A stretch of 64,000 bases of DNA from Lewinellaceae bacterium (GTDB lineage: Bacteria; Bacteroidota; Bacteroidia; Chitinophagales; Saprospiraceae), in contig JADJYW010000006.1 in the NCBI GenBank assembly GCA_016719605.1, forward strand, positions 1 to 64,000. Direction: 5' to 3'. The notes below the pieces were generated by a model. That model saw only the letters and a list, made by a program, of their open reading frames with translations. It was not told the origin of the DNA and did not search any database. This document shows, piece after piece, positions 17,120 to 25,653 of the stretch; position 1 is the stretch's first letter; each line of letters begins with the position of its first letter. Position numbers and translations under genes: made by a program.

Positions 17120-18271
17120 CTACAAACCGAACCATCCGCCCAGCACGCGCATCAGGTCACTACGAATCGCCGGATTGGCGCCGGAAGCCAGTGCTACCGA
17201 AATAAACAGTCCGATGCCCGCGTACAGCACGTCGCGGGAAATAAGACTCAACGCCCGCAACCGGTGCTTGTGGCCCTTTTTGTCGCGTGCCAGGCTGATC
17301 GCAATTTCCCGCCCGCCGATGACACCAAGAAAAACCCACGTCGTGCTCATCGGGATGGTGCTGATAAAAAGTTTGTAGATCAACAGCAACACATAAGTGA
17401 AGTCAATGAGCGTGGCTGCCCGCACGTCGGAAATGCGCACCTTTTCGCTGACGACCTCCTGAATTTTATCGCCGCGCAGGTAAAAAAGTACGGCCATACC
17501 CAGAAAAATTACAGCCAAAAAGACGGTGAGGTGCGCAACATCGAGTCGCCGGGGCAGGAACACCGCGATGTTGGCCCCGTCTTGCATGAGCCAAACGGAC
17601 CACAGAACACCACTGACGGCCCATTGTACAAAGGTCCAGGAGAAATGTGCGTGCCGTTTTTTGAAAAACTTCCGAATGGTCCCGTAGGCAAAGTACCAGA
17701 TGGCAAACGAGAGCACGAACGCCAGAATATACCCGGAGGTGCTTTTTGTAATCATGGAGGTCACCCCGTCAGTATCAATGCTGAACACGCTCAACAGCAA
17801 AAACGTAGTGGATACAGGCATCCGCATCCGGGTAAGAATAAGCAGTACCAGGGGGGCGATAACCTGAAAAAAAGAAAAATTTTCCGGGTGGGGGTATTTG
17901 GTTTCGCCGGCATTGTTCAGCAAGCGCTGGTAGGTAACGTCGCCATTGAACAGCAGCCACCCGACCAGCATTGTGCCGAGGAAAATACCGCCGGTGAATA
18001 GCCACAGCACCCACCATTTTCGCTTCTTATTGCTTTCGATAAAGGTACCGAGCGACTGGATGCTGTCGTTGGCGACGGCCGAGTAAGCGGCCAGCACAAA
18101 CCCGATCCACATAGCCATCTGGCGGTCCTGATAAAATGCCGCAGCCAGCAGAAAGGCTACCAGGATGATCGCAAGGAAGGTGCGTTCCTGGGTAAACGAC
18201 TCCACGACATTCAGGTAAAACCGGGTTGGTTTAGCCCCTTTTACTATCTTTTTTGTATCGGATTTTGCCAT
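17120..18271 (-). CDS. PiT-like inorganic phosphate permease homologue
   Basis: A 383-residue polytopic inner-membrane protein with about ten helices. Two segments recall the duplicated signature of PiT/PHO4 phosphate transporters: AVANDSIQSLGTFI near residue 66, and PMSTTWVFLGVIGGREIAI near residue 310, comparable to the PiT PVSTT...G motif. The match is partial, and the protein may belong to a side branch with another anion substrate. The ATG at 18271 (MAKSDTKK) is chosen over 18316. The next gene on this strand, a histidine kinase, ends 77 bases upstream, so cotranscription is possible. Confidence 0.6.
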   Translation of the reverse strand: MAKSDTKKIVKGAKPTRFYLNVVESFTQERTFLAIILVAFLLAAAFYQDRQMAMWIGFVLAAYSAVANDSIQSLGTFIESNKKRKWWVLWLFTGGIFLGTMLVGWLLFNGDVTYQRLLNNAGETKYPHPENFSFFQVIAPLVLLILTRMRMPVSTTFLLLSVFSIDTDGVTSMITKSTSGYILAFVLSFAIWYFAYGTIRKFFKKRHAHFSWTFVQWAVSGVLWSVWLMQDGANIAVFLPRRLDVAHLTVFLAVIFLGMAVLFYLRGDKIQEVVSEKVRISDVRAATLIDFTYVLLLIYKLFISTIPMSTTWVFLGVIGGREIAISLARDKKGHKHRLRALSLISRDVLYAGIGLFISVALASGANPAIRSDLMRVLGGWFGL

Positions 18272-18347
18272 AAAAAAGATTCGACGCGCAAGGTAGAGCG
18301 CGTGGTCGGGGGCCACGTTAAGCCAGCATTAAGCTTTGGCAGAAGGC

Positions 18348-20234
18348 CTAAATATCCAGAACCGGGAGCAGCACCTCGACCTGGGTGCCGGTGCGTTCAC
18401 CGTTGGTTTTGTCGCCCAAATCGGTGATTTTGATAAACTGCGTGCCGGGGTTTTTGCGCAACTGATGCAGCAGGCTCAGCCGTTCGCGGGTGATCTCCAT
18501 ACCGCGGGAGCGGTGGGTCTGGTACGAAGCCGGCTGGGAATTTTGTTTTTCCTTGCCCTTGTTGTAGCCCACCCCGTCGTCGTCAATGATGCACAGGAGT
18601 GTACGTTCGTCTTCGGACAACTGGAACTCAATACGCAGGTTGCCGGCGAGGCGGGGTCGCAGACCGTGCTCGATAGCATTTTCCACAAACGGCTGCACAA
18701 TCATGGTGGGAATGAGCAGGTCGCTCGTGTCCACGCCCGGCGGCAGCACCACCTGGTAGTTCAGCCGGTCGCGGAAACGCAACTTCCGGTTCAGATCGAG
18801 GTAGCGGTTCAAAAATTCCACCTCTTGCTCCAGTGTCACCTCTTCGAGGTCGGAGTATTCGAGGGTGTGGCGCATGAGTTTAGCAAAACGCGCAAGGTAA
18901 GTTTCGGCTTCGTCGTTGCGGCTGGAGGTGATAAGGCCCTGAATGGCGTTCAGGGCATTGAACAGGAAGTGGGGGTTCATTTGGGCGCGCAGGGCGCGGA
19001 GTTGCAGGCTGGCCACGCGCAATTTGGCCATTTGGGCCTCCTGTCGGCTGCGTTCCAGGTTGTGGCGGGTCTCGATTTCCTGCCGTTCGCGGTCGCGTAC
19101 CTGGAGGTAATGGCGTTCGGTGGTTTCGGTAGCGCGGCGCTGCCAGGAGTAGGCTTGTTTGAAGTCGCTGCGGGTTTCGCACAGCTGGGCCAGAGCTTGG
19201 CAGACATGCGCCAGATAGTTGAGATCGTGGCCTTCCTGCCCGAATTCATAGGCCTGCTTGAAGTGTTTTTCGGCCTGCTCCAGGTCCTTCAACTGCCACA
19301 ACAATTCGGCACGCCAGCCTTGTATTTTGGATAAATTGGTAAAATCCGATGGTTTGGACGGGTTTGGAAATTGCGCCGTAGCCTCGTCGAACAGGGCTGC
19401 CGCACGCTGGTTGTCGTTTCCCAAAAAGGCCAGGATACCGAGGTTGGCCAACGCGAGCGCCTTGGCTTCCGGCTCCTCTTCGCCGACAAACTGCAGGACG
19501 TTCTCAAAACATTCCCGGGCGTAGCCGGCATCGTTTTGGGCCAGCGCGGCGCGGCCCGCATTCAGGTAGTGCCAGGGCAGGCGCGGGCGCAACTGATGTT
19601 CTTCCACAATAGGCAGCACCCGCAGGTAGGCATCCAGGCTGTTGTCCTTCTCGTCGAGCCGCTCGTAGAGGTCGCCCAAGCCGCTGATGACCAACGCCAG
19701 AATGTAAAAATCCTTGAGCGTGGCATGCTCGTCCAGACCGATCAGAATGCGTTCGGCCTCTTGCAGGTTTTCCAGCGCTTTGCGGTGGTTGCCGAGGTGC
19801 AGGTGCAAAAAACCTTCCCGGCAGGCCAACAGCCCGCGCAAGTGTGGCGCGTCTAATTTGCCGAGGTACTGGCGGGCGCGGTCCAGACTCTGTTGCACCG
19901 CCGGCCAGTCGCGCCGGTTGAGGTGTACGGCCGCCACATCGAGGTGAATTTCGGCGAGGGGCAGCGGCTCCGCCAAACGCTCCAGAATGGATGTAGCCAG
20001 TGCGAACTGTTCCAGCGCGCGATCAAATTGCCGCCATTGGTTTTCGAGAAAAGCCCGGTTCCGGTGGTAGTTCAGGCGAATATCGAAGGGGGTTTGAGGC
20101 GAAATAGCGCTCTCCAAATCGGCCAGCACAGTGCGTGCACGCGTAAAATCGGTGAACGCCAACCGGCCCAACTCGGCGCACAAACGCCGAAGGTATGCAG
20201 GATCGGTTTGGGGAATGAGCAGGGCGTTGGCCAT
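18348..20234 (-). CDS. TPR-containing LytS-type sensor histidine kinase
   Basis: A 628-residue protein. Residues about 1-370 are tetratricopeptide-like helical repeats, then a coiled coil (QVRDRERQEIETRHNLERSR) leads to a His_kinase (LytS/YehU-type) domain with AQMNPHFLFNALNAIQG (His about 422) and an HATPase domain (PFVENAIEHGL, IDDDGVGYN, RGMEITRERL). There is no signal peptide or membrane helix, so it senses from the cytoplasm. These kinases normally pair with LytTR response regulators, but none is encoded in this window. The ATG at 20234 follows a -7 box at 20296-20303. Confidence 0.9.
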   Translation of the reverse strand: MANALLIPQTDPAYLRRLCAELGRLAFTDFTRARTVLADLESAISPQTPFDIRLNYHRNRAFLENQWRQFDRALEQFALATSILERLAEPLPLAEIHLDVAAVHLNRRDWPAVQQSLDRARQYLGKLDAPHLRGLLACREGFLHLHLGNHRKALENLQEAERILIGLDEHATLKDFYILALVISGLGDLYERLDEKDNSLDAYLRVLPIVEEHQLRPRLPWHYLNAGRAALAQNDAGYARECFENVLQFVGEEEPEAKALALANLGILAFLGNDNQRAAALFDEATAQFPNPSKPSDFTNLSKIQGWRAELLWQLKDLEQAEKHFKQAYEFGQEGHDLNYLAHVCQALAQLCETRSDFKQAYSWQRRATETTERHYLQVRDRERQEIETRHNLERSRQEAQMAKLRVASLQLRALRAQMNPHFLFNALNAIQGLITSSRNDEAETYLARFAKLMRHTLEYSDLEEVTLEQEVEFLNRYLDLNRKLRFRDRLNYQVVLPPGVDTSDLLIPTMIVQPFVENAIEHGLRPRLAGNLRIEFQLSEDERTLLCIIDDDGVGYNKGKEKQNSQPASYQTHRSRGMEITRERLSLLHQLRKNPGTQFIKITDLGDKTNGERTGTQVEVLLPVLDI

Positions 20235-20295
20235 AGTACCGGATTGCTGAACGATGCATGCTGCGCGATGCGTCAAATGAATCAATTGCGCCACA

Positions 20296-20303
20296 CAAAG
20301 GTA
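20296..20303 (-). promoter_or_regulatory. -7 promoter box TACCTTTG for the TPR-kinase
   Basis: An exact TAnnTTTG match on the minus strand, 62 bases upstream of the ATG at 20234. On the opposite strand at about 20330 the sequence GACTTTTG is a weaker candidate for the divergent peptidase gene. Confidence 0.5.
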
Positions 20304-20346
20304 CCGTAGTTTTTTCCGACTTTTGGCCGCTAAAATCGAACAAACA

Positions 20347-22651
20347 ATGCGACAACTATCCTGTTCCCTGCTCTTGCTTTGCCTCCTGGCTGCCGCCTGT
20401 CAGGCACCCTCTTCACCATCAAACACGCCCGATCCTTTGCCACCCGCTGTTTTTAACTCAGACGCCTTCACGGCGCCGCGCCCGGAAAAGAAACCCAAAG
20501 AACTATCCGCCCACGGCGACATACGCACCGACGACTACTACTGGCTCAACGAACGGGAAAAACCCCGACGTGACGGCCTATCTGGAAGCCGAAAACCGCT
20601 ATGCCGACTCCGTACTCGCGCCCGTAGCCGACCTCCAGGCCAAACTTTTTGAGGAAATGAAAGCCCGGATCAAGCAGGACGACAACACCGTGCCTTACCT
20701 CAAAAACGGCTACTGGTACTACGCCCGCTTCGAAACCGGCAAGGAGTACCCTATCTATTGCCGCAAAAAAGGCACCACCGAAGCCGCCGAGGAAATCCTC
20801 GTCAACGTGAACGAACTGGCCGCAGGCAAACCCTACTGCCTCGCTGTCGGCCTCAATGTCAGCCCCGACAATACCCTGCTTTTTTATGTCGTGGACTATT
20901 CCGGCCGCGGCCTCTTCGAGGGCCAAATCCTCGATCTGCGTACCGGCAAACCGCTCGGCGACCGCTTCAGCGGCCAACTCGCCGGCGCTTCGGCCTGGGC
21001 CGCCGACAGCCGCCACCTGTTTTATGAAACGAAAGACCTCGTCACGCTGCGCACCGACAAAATCCGCCGCCACCGCATTGGCGGCGACGGCAAAAGCGAC
21101 GTGGTAGTGCTGGAAGAAAAAGACGAAACCCTGTACCTGAACCTGAGCAAATCCAAATCCTCGGAGTACATTTTCGTTAACCACGGCTATACCGACAATA
21201 TGGAAGTGCATTTCCTGAAAGCCGACGACCCCTCCGGCGCGTTTCAGGTGATCCGCCCCAAGGAAAAAGACTTTTTTTACGAGGCCGAGCATCGGGGCGA
21301 CAAGTTTATCATCCGTACCAACTGGAATGCCCGCAATTTCCGCCTCATGGAAACGCCCACCGACAAACCTGCCCGCGAGCACTGGACCGAGGTGCTGCCG
21401 CACCGCCCCGAGGTGCTGCTCGACGGCATGGAGGTTTTCCGAGACTACCTCGTGGTCTCCGAGCGCAAGGCGGGGCTGCGCCAACTGCGCGTCATCCGCT
21501 GGAGCGACCGCCAGGAGCACTACCTCGATTTCGGCGAGCCGACCTACACCGTCAATCCCGACGTGAACGCCGAATTCAACAGCAAAAACCTGCGCTACCG
21601 GTTTTCCTCGCTGAAAACCCCCGGCTCCGTCTTCGACTACGACCTGGAAACCCGCCAAAAAACGCTGCGCAAAACCGACCCCGTGCTTGGCGGCTTCAAT
21701 GCCAACAACTACACCACGGAATTCGTATGGGCCAAAGCCCGCGACGGTAAACAGGTACCCGTCTCGCTGGTGTACAAAAAAGGGGTGAAACGCGACGGCA
21801 GCGCCCCCTGTCTGCTCGTCGGCTACGGCTCCTACGGATTTGCCTACGATCCCGGCTTCAACCGCGATGCCGTGAGCCTGCTCGACCGCGGCATTATCTA
21901 TGCAATCGCCCACATCCGCGGCGGCACCGACATGGGCTACGGCTGGTACGACGACGGCAAAATGCTGCGCAAAATGAACACGTTCACCGATTTTATTGAC
22001 TGCGCCGCCGCTCTCTGCGCCGAAAAATACACCAGTGCCGACCGCCTGTTTGCCAGCGGACGCTCTGCCGGAGGCTTGCTCATGGGCGCCGTGGCCAATA
22101 TGGCGCCCGGCCAGTTCAAAGGCATCATGGCCGGCGTACCTTTTGTGGATGTGCTTACCACCATGAGCGATCCCAGCATACCGCTCACCACCGGCGAATA
22201 CGCCGAGTGGGGCAACCCGGCCGTAAAAGAAGAATACGAATATATGAAAAAGTACTCGCCTTACGACAACGTAAAGGCACAGGACTACCCGCACCTGCTC
22301 GTGCTGACCTCCCTGTCCGACTCTCAGGTGCAATACTTCGAGCCGGCAAAATGGGTAGCCAAACTGCGCGACCTGAAAACCGACGACAATACCCTGCTTT
22401 TCAAAACCAACATGTCCGGCTCGCCCGGCGGCTCCTCCGGGCGCTTCGAGCGGCTGCGCGAGCGGGCGCTGGAATTTTCATGGATGATGGGCGTACTGGG
22501 AATGAAAGGGGGAGGAGGTGCGGCAATAGTTATACCTCAACTCAACATTACTCAGCTATTTTCGGGCACCAGCAAACTCAAAACCCAAAACCCAAAACTC
22601 AAAACTGAAAATTCCCCACCTTTGCGCCGCTTTTTCAGTTTTGAGTTTTGA
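20347..22651 (+). CDS. S9A prolyl oligopeptidase-like lipoprotein, catalytic His missing (frameshifted)
   Basis: A prolyl oligopeptidase/oligopeptidase-B-type protein of about 760 residues. It starts with a lipoprotein signal (LLLLCLLAAAC). The frame breaks in an A run at 20558-20562: with four A instead of five, YYWLNERENPDVTAYLEAEN reads as the family consensus. A beta-propeller follows, then the hydrolase domain. The nucleophile is in ASGRSAGG (Ser codon 22064-22066) and the Asp in TSLSDSQVQYFEPAKW (22319-22321). The usual GHGGxSGR histidine motif reads GSPGGSSGR, with Pro at 22424-22426. The C-terminus runs into the intergenic heptamer array (residues KLKTQNPKLKTEN), so the true stop is probably near 22510 and another error may lie there. 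Confidence 0.85.
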
Positions 22652-22719
22652 GTTTTGGGTTTTGGGTTGCTTGTGCGACCTGAACCATAACTCAAAACTC
22701 AAAACCCAAAACTCAAAAC
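22575..22719. repeat. palindromic array of AACTCAA/AACCCAA heptamers
   Basis: The left arm 22575-22611 and right arm 22632-22668 are 37 bases each and complementary apart from a few C/T differences, which still pair as G-U in RNA. The 20-base loop 22612-22631 carries a CACCTTTG box. A third, direct array lies at 22690-22719, ending just before the glyS start. Confidence 0.9.
22617..22624 (+). promoter_or_regulatory. candidate -7 box CACCTTTG for glyS
   Basis: Seven of eight positions match TAnnTTTG, and the flanks (CC-ACCTTTG-GCCGC-like) resemble the box at 1566-1573. It lies in the loop of the heptamer palindrome, about 100 bases before the glyS ATG. Confidence 0.35.
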
Positions 22720-22725
22720 TCATTC

Positions 22726-24405
22726 ATGCAAGAAGATCTTTTCAAACGACTCGTATCGCACTGTAAGGAATACGGCTTTATTTATCCTTCATCCGAAATC
22801 TACGACGGCCTCGGCGGCATTTATGATTACGGCCCCATGGGCGCCGAATTGAAAAACAACATCAAAGAATACTGGTGGAAGGCCATTGTCCAGATGCACG
22901 AAAACATCGTGGGCCTGGACAGCGCCATTTTCATGCACCCCAAAATCTGGAAAGCCTCGGGGCATGTGGATGCGTTCAACGACCCGCTCATTGACAACAA
23001 GGACTCCAAAAAACGCTACCGAGCCGACCAGATGATCGAGGGCGAGATAGACAAACTGGAAGGAAAAATTGAAAAAGAAGTGGACAAGGCACGCAAGCGT
23101 TTTGAAAACTTTGACGAGGCCATGTTCCGCAGCACCAATGCCCGCGTACTCGAATGGGCCACTCGTGCCGACGAGATCGCCAAGCGCTTAGCCACTGCCA
23201 TGAAAAACAACGACATGGCCGACCTGAAAGCGCTCATTGAGGAACTCCAGATTGCCGACCCCGAAAGCGGCTCGCGCAACTGGACCGAGGTGCGTCAGTT
23301 CAACCTCATGTTCAACACCCAACTGTCCAATGTAGCCGGCGAAGAGGGTAAGCTGTACCTCCGTCCGGAAACGGCCCAGGGTATTTTTGTCAATTTCCTG
23401 AACGTACAAAAAACCACCCGCCAGAAGGTGCCCTTCGGAATCGCACAGATCGGCAAGGCATTCCGCAACGAGATTGTCGCCCGGCAGTTCATTTTCCGCA
23501 TGCGCGAATTTGAACAGATGGAAATGCAGTTTTTTGTGCGTCCCGGCACCGAAATGGAGTGGTACGAATACTGGAAAGCCAAACGTATCGCCTGGCACCG
23601 CGCCGTGACCCCGCCGGAAAAACTGCGCTTCAAAGACCACGACAACCTGGCCCACTACGCCAACGCCGCTGTGGACGTCCAGTTCGACTTTCCCTTTGGG
23701 TTCAAGGAACTGGAAGGCGTGCACTCCCGCACCGATTTCGACCTTGGCAGCCACCAGGCACTTTCGGGTCGGAAACTCCAGTACTTCGATCCGGAACTAA
23801 ACGAGAGCTACATCCCGTATGTCGTGGAAACGTCCGTGGGTGTGGACCGGATGTTCCTCGCCGTACTCAGCAATTCCCTGGTGGACGAGACCGTACCCGA
23901 TGCCCAGGGCGAAGACAGCACGCGTACCGTACTGCGTATTCCGCCTGCGCTGGCGCCCGTCAAGTGCGCCGTGTTGCCCATCGTGCGCAACAAAGAGGAC
24001 CTGGTGGAAAAAGCCCGGAGCATCTTCGACAAACTGAAACTGCACTTCCAGTGCCAGTACGATGAAAAAGACGCGATTGGCCGCCGTTACCGCCGCCAGG
24101 ATGCCGTGGGTACCCCCTTCTGCATCACGATTGACTTTGAAACCATGGAAAACGACACGGTGACCATCCGCGAGCGTGACTCGATGCAGCAGGAGCGCAT
24201 ACCGGTGGAACGTGTCATGGAGATTGTGCGGGAAAAGACGGATATGGTGCGCTTGTTTTTAAAAAAACAAAAAAGCTTTCGAAAAAGGTTTGTCACTCTA
24301 ACGACAAACCTTTTTTCATTTAATATCCACACAAATTGTGGCCGGCAGGGGAAAATTCTACCTTTACCGCCGTTTCCAATCTCATGCGAAGTCAAAAACC
24401 CGTAA
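22726..24405 (+). CDS. glyS: glycyl-tRNA synthetase (alpha2 type)
   Basis: Class II aminoacyl-tRNA synthetase charging tRNA-Gly in the cytoplasm. Diagnostic segments are YGFIYPSSEIYDGLGGIYDYGP at the start (read in part), motif 2 around QIGKAFRNEI with FRMREFEQMEMQFF, and motif 3 around ETSVGVDRMFLAVL. The anticodon-binding domain begins at LAPVKCAVLPIV. Family members end at about 510 residues with a lysine-rich LLKK tail. Here the tail MVRLFLKKQK continues through a terminator hairpin at 24282-24316 to 24405, so the native stop probably lies at about 24262-24280 and a small indel in the T5/A7 run at 24256-24267 hides it. The last about 45 residues should not be trusted. Confidence 0.93.
   Translation: MQEDLFKRLVSHCKEYGFIYPSSEIYDGLGGIYDYGPMGAELKNNIKEYWWKAIVQMHENIVGLDSAIFMHPKIWKASGHVDAFNDPLIDNKDSKKRYRADQMIEGEIDKLEGKIEKEVDKARKRFENFDEAMFRSTNARVLEWATRADEIAKRLATAMKNNDMADLKALIEELQIADPESGSRNWTEVRQFNLMFNTQLSNVAGEEGKLYLRPETAQGIFVNFLNVQKTTRQKVPFGIAQIGKAFRNEIVARQFIFRMREFEQMEMQFFVRPGTEMEWYEYWKAKRIAWHRAVTPPEKLRFKDHDNLAHYANAAVDVQFDFPFGFKELEGVHSRTDFDLGSHQALSGRKLQYFDPELNESYIPYVVETSVGVDRMFLAVLSNSLVDETVPDAQGEDSTRTVLRIPPALAPVKCAVLPIVRNKEDLVEKARSIFDKLKLHFQCQYDEKDAIGRRYRRQDAVGTPFCITIDFETMENDTVTIRERDSMQQERIPVERVMEIVREKTDMVRLFLKKQKSFRKRFVTLTTNLFSFNIHTNCGRQGKILPLPPFPISCEVKNP
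24282..24316 (+). terminator. intrinsic terminator of glyS
   Basis: Stem AAAAAGGTTTGTC / GACAAACCTTTTT with an 8-base loop and a T6 tail. It lies inside the annotated glyS frame, which is why that frame's end is doubted. Confidence 0.8.
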
Positions 24406-24599
24406 AGGTTTGGCTTTTGCTAATTCCCCCCGCTTCAGTACGGTTGTATGTTGCCCGCGTTATGCCAATAGCCGCCAAAACGGCTGTCTGCTGGTATGTT
24501 TTTTGTACCGCAGGTTCGTTTACAACCGTTTATCCCAAACCCTTTCGGGGGCCGTTTACAATCCGATATTCTCATTTGCATCACAAAACTCAAGCGCTT

Positions 24600-25637
24600 G
24601 TGAAGGGAACGCTATACGCACGCCATGTACTCTTTTTTGTCTTGCTCCTTAGTTCGGGCAATTACCTCTCGGCCCAAGACATCCACTTCTCCCAGTTTGG
24701 CAATTCGCCACTGAACCTCAACCCAGGGCTAAACGGTGTCTTCGGCGGCGATATCCGATTCGTCGGCAACTACCGCAGCCAATGGCGCGGCGTGCCGGTG
24801 CCGTACAGCACCTTCTCCGGGAGCATCGAAAACAAAATTTACCACAAACCCAACCGCTACGACCGCTATTTCACCGGCGGTTTGCTCCTCCACTACGACC
24901 GGCAAGGAACCCTCGAACTGACCTCCCTGCAAATCGGTATCCCCATCGGACTGACCATGCCCCTGGCCAAAAACCAGTTCCTGTCGCTCGGCGTCACGCC
25001 GGCATTCGGCCAGCGATCATTCGATACCGACCACTGGACCTTCGATGCGCAATTTGTAGACTGCCTGTTCGACCCCACCGCGTCCACCCGCGAGAGCGGC
25101 TCCTTGTTCAGCGACAACCTCCAGTACTTCGACCTGAACGCCGGCCTGAACTACCGCTTTCACGCTAAAAAGACCCGCACCCGGTTCGATATTGGCGGCG
25201 CCATACACCACATCAACCGGCCCAACCACGATTTCTGGACCAACGCCAAAGATGTGCGCCTCGCCGCCCGAAAAGCCGTGTACGGCACGGGCCTTGCGCA
25301 GGTTTCGGACAAATTCGACCTGCTCGGCCAGGTGCTGTATCAGGAACAGGGCGCCTACCGCGAACTGCTCTACGGCATTGGCGGCCGGTTGCTCCTGAAC
25401 GACCGGCCATACAACGAACTGGCCCTTCAGGTAGGCGTCAGCTTCCGCCACCGCTACACCGATGCGTTCATCTGGAACATGGAGGTGCACTGGCGCACCT
25501 GGACGCTCGGATTTTCCTACGACCTGAACCTGTCCGACTTTGTGGTGGCCACCGACAACCGGGGGGGACCGGAAGTGTCCCTGATTTATCGGTTGTACAA
25601 AATAAAACCCGTCGTCAAGCAGTGCCCGATTGACTGA
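24600..25637 (+). CDS. PorP/SprF-family T9SS outer-membrane protein
   Basis: A 345-residue outer-membrane barrel of the PorP/SprF family, which holds type-B T9SS cargo at the cell surface. After a signal peptide (HVLFFVLLLSSGNYLSAQ) the protein begins DIHFSQFGNSPLNLNPG, the family hallmark. Family strands such as GDIRFVGNYRSQWRGVP and IGGRLLLNDRPYNELALQVG follow. The frame is open to 24336, but that extension is not a signal peptide. GTG at 24600 gives a normal one and is preferred; ATG at 24384 is the alternative, and a TACCTTTA box at 24359-24366 sits before it. The stretch 24317-24599 shows nothing else. It heads a module with the next two genes. Confidence 0.85.
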   Translation: MKGTLYARHVLFFVLLLSSGNYLSAQDIHFSQFGNSPLNLNPGLNGVFGGDIRFVGNYRSQWRGVPVPYSTFSGSIENKIYHKPNRYDRYFTGGLLLHYDRQGTLELTSLQIGIPIGLTMPLAKNQFLSLGVTPAFGQRSFDTDHWTFDAQFVDCLFDPTASTRESGSLFSDNLQYFDLNAGLNYRFHAKKTRTRFDIGGAIHHINRPNHDFWTNAKDVRLAARKAVYGTGLAQVSDKFDLLGQVLYQEQGAYRELLYGIGGRLLLNDRPYNELALQVGVSFRHRYTDAFIWNMEVHWRTWTLGFSYDLNLSDFVVATDNRGGPEVSLIYRLYKIKPVVKQCPID

Positions 25638-25653
25638 TCTATACACCCGAATT

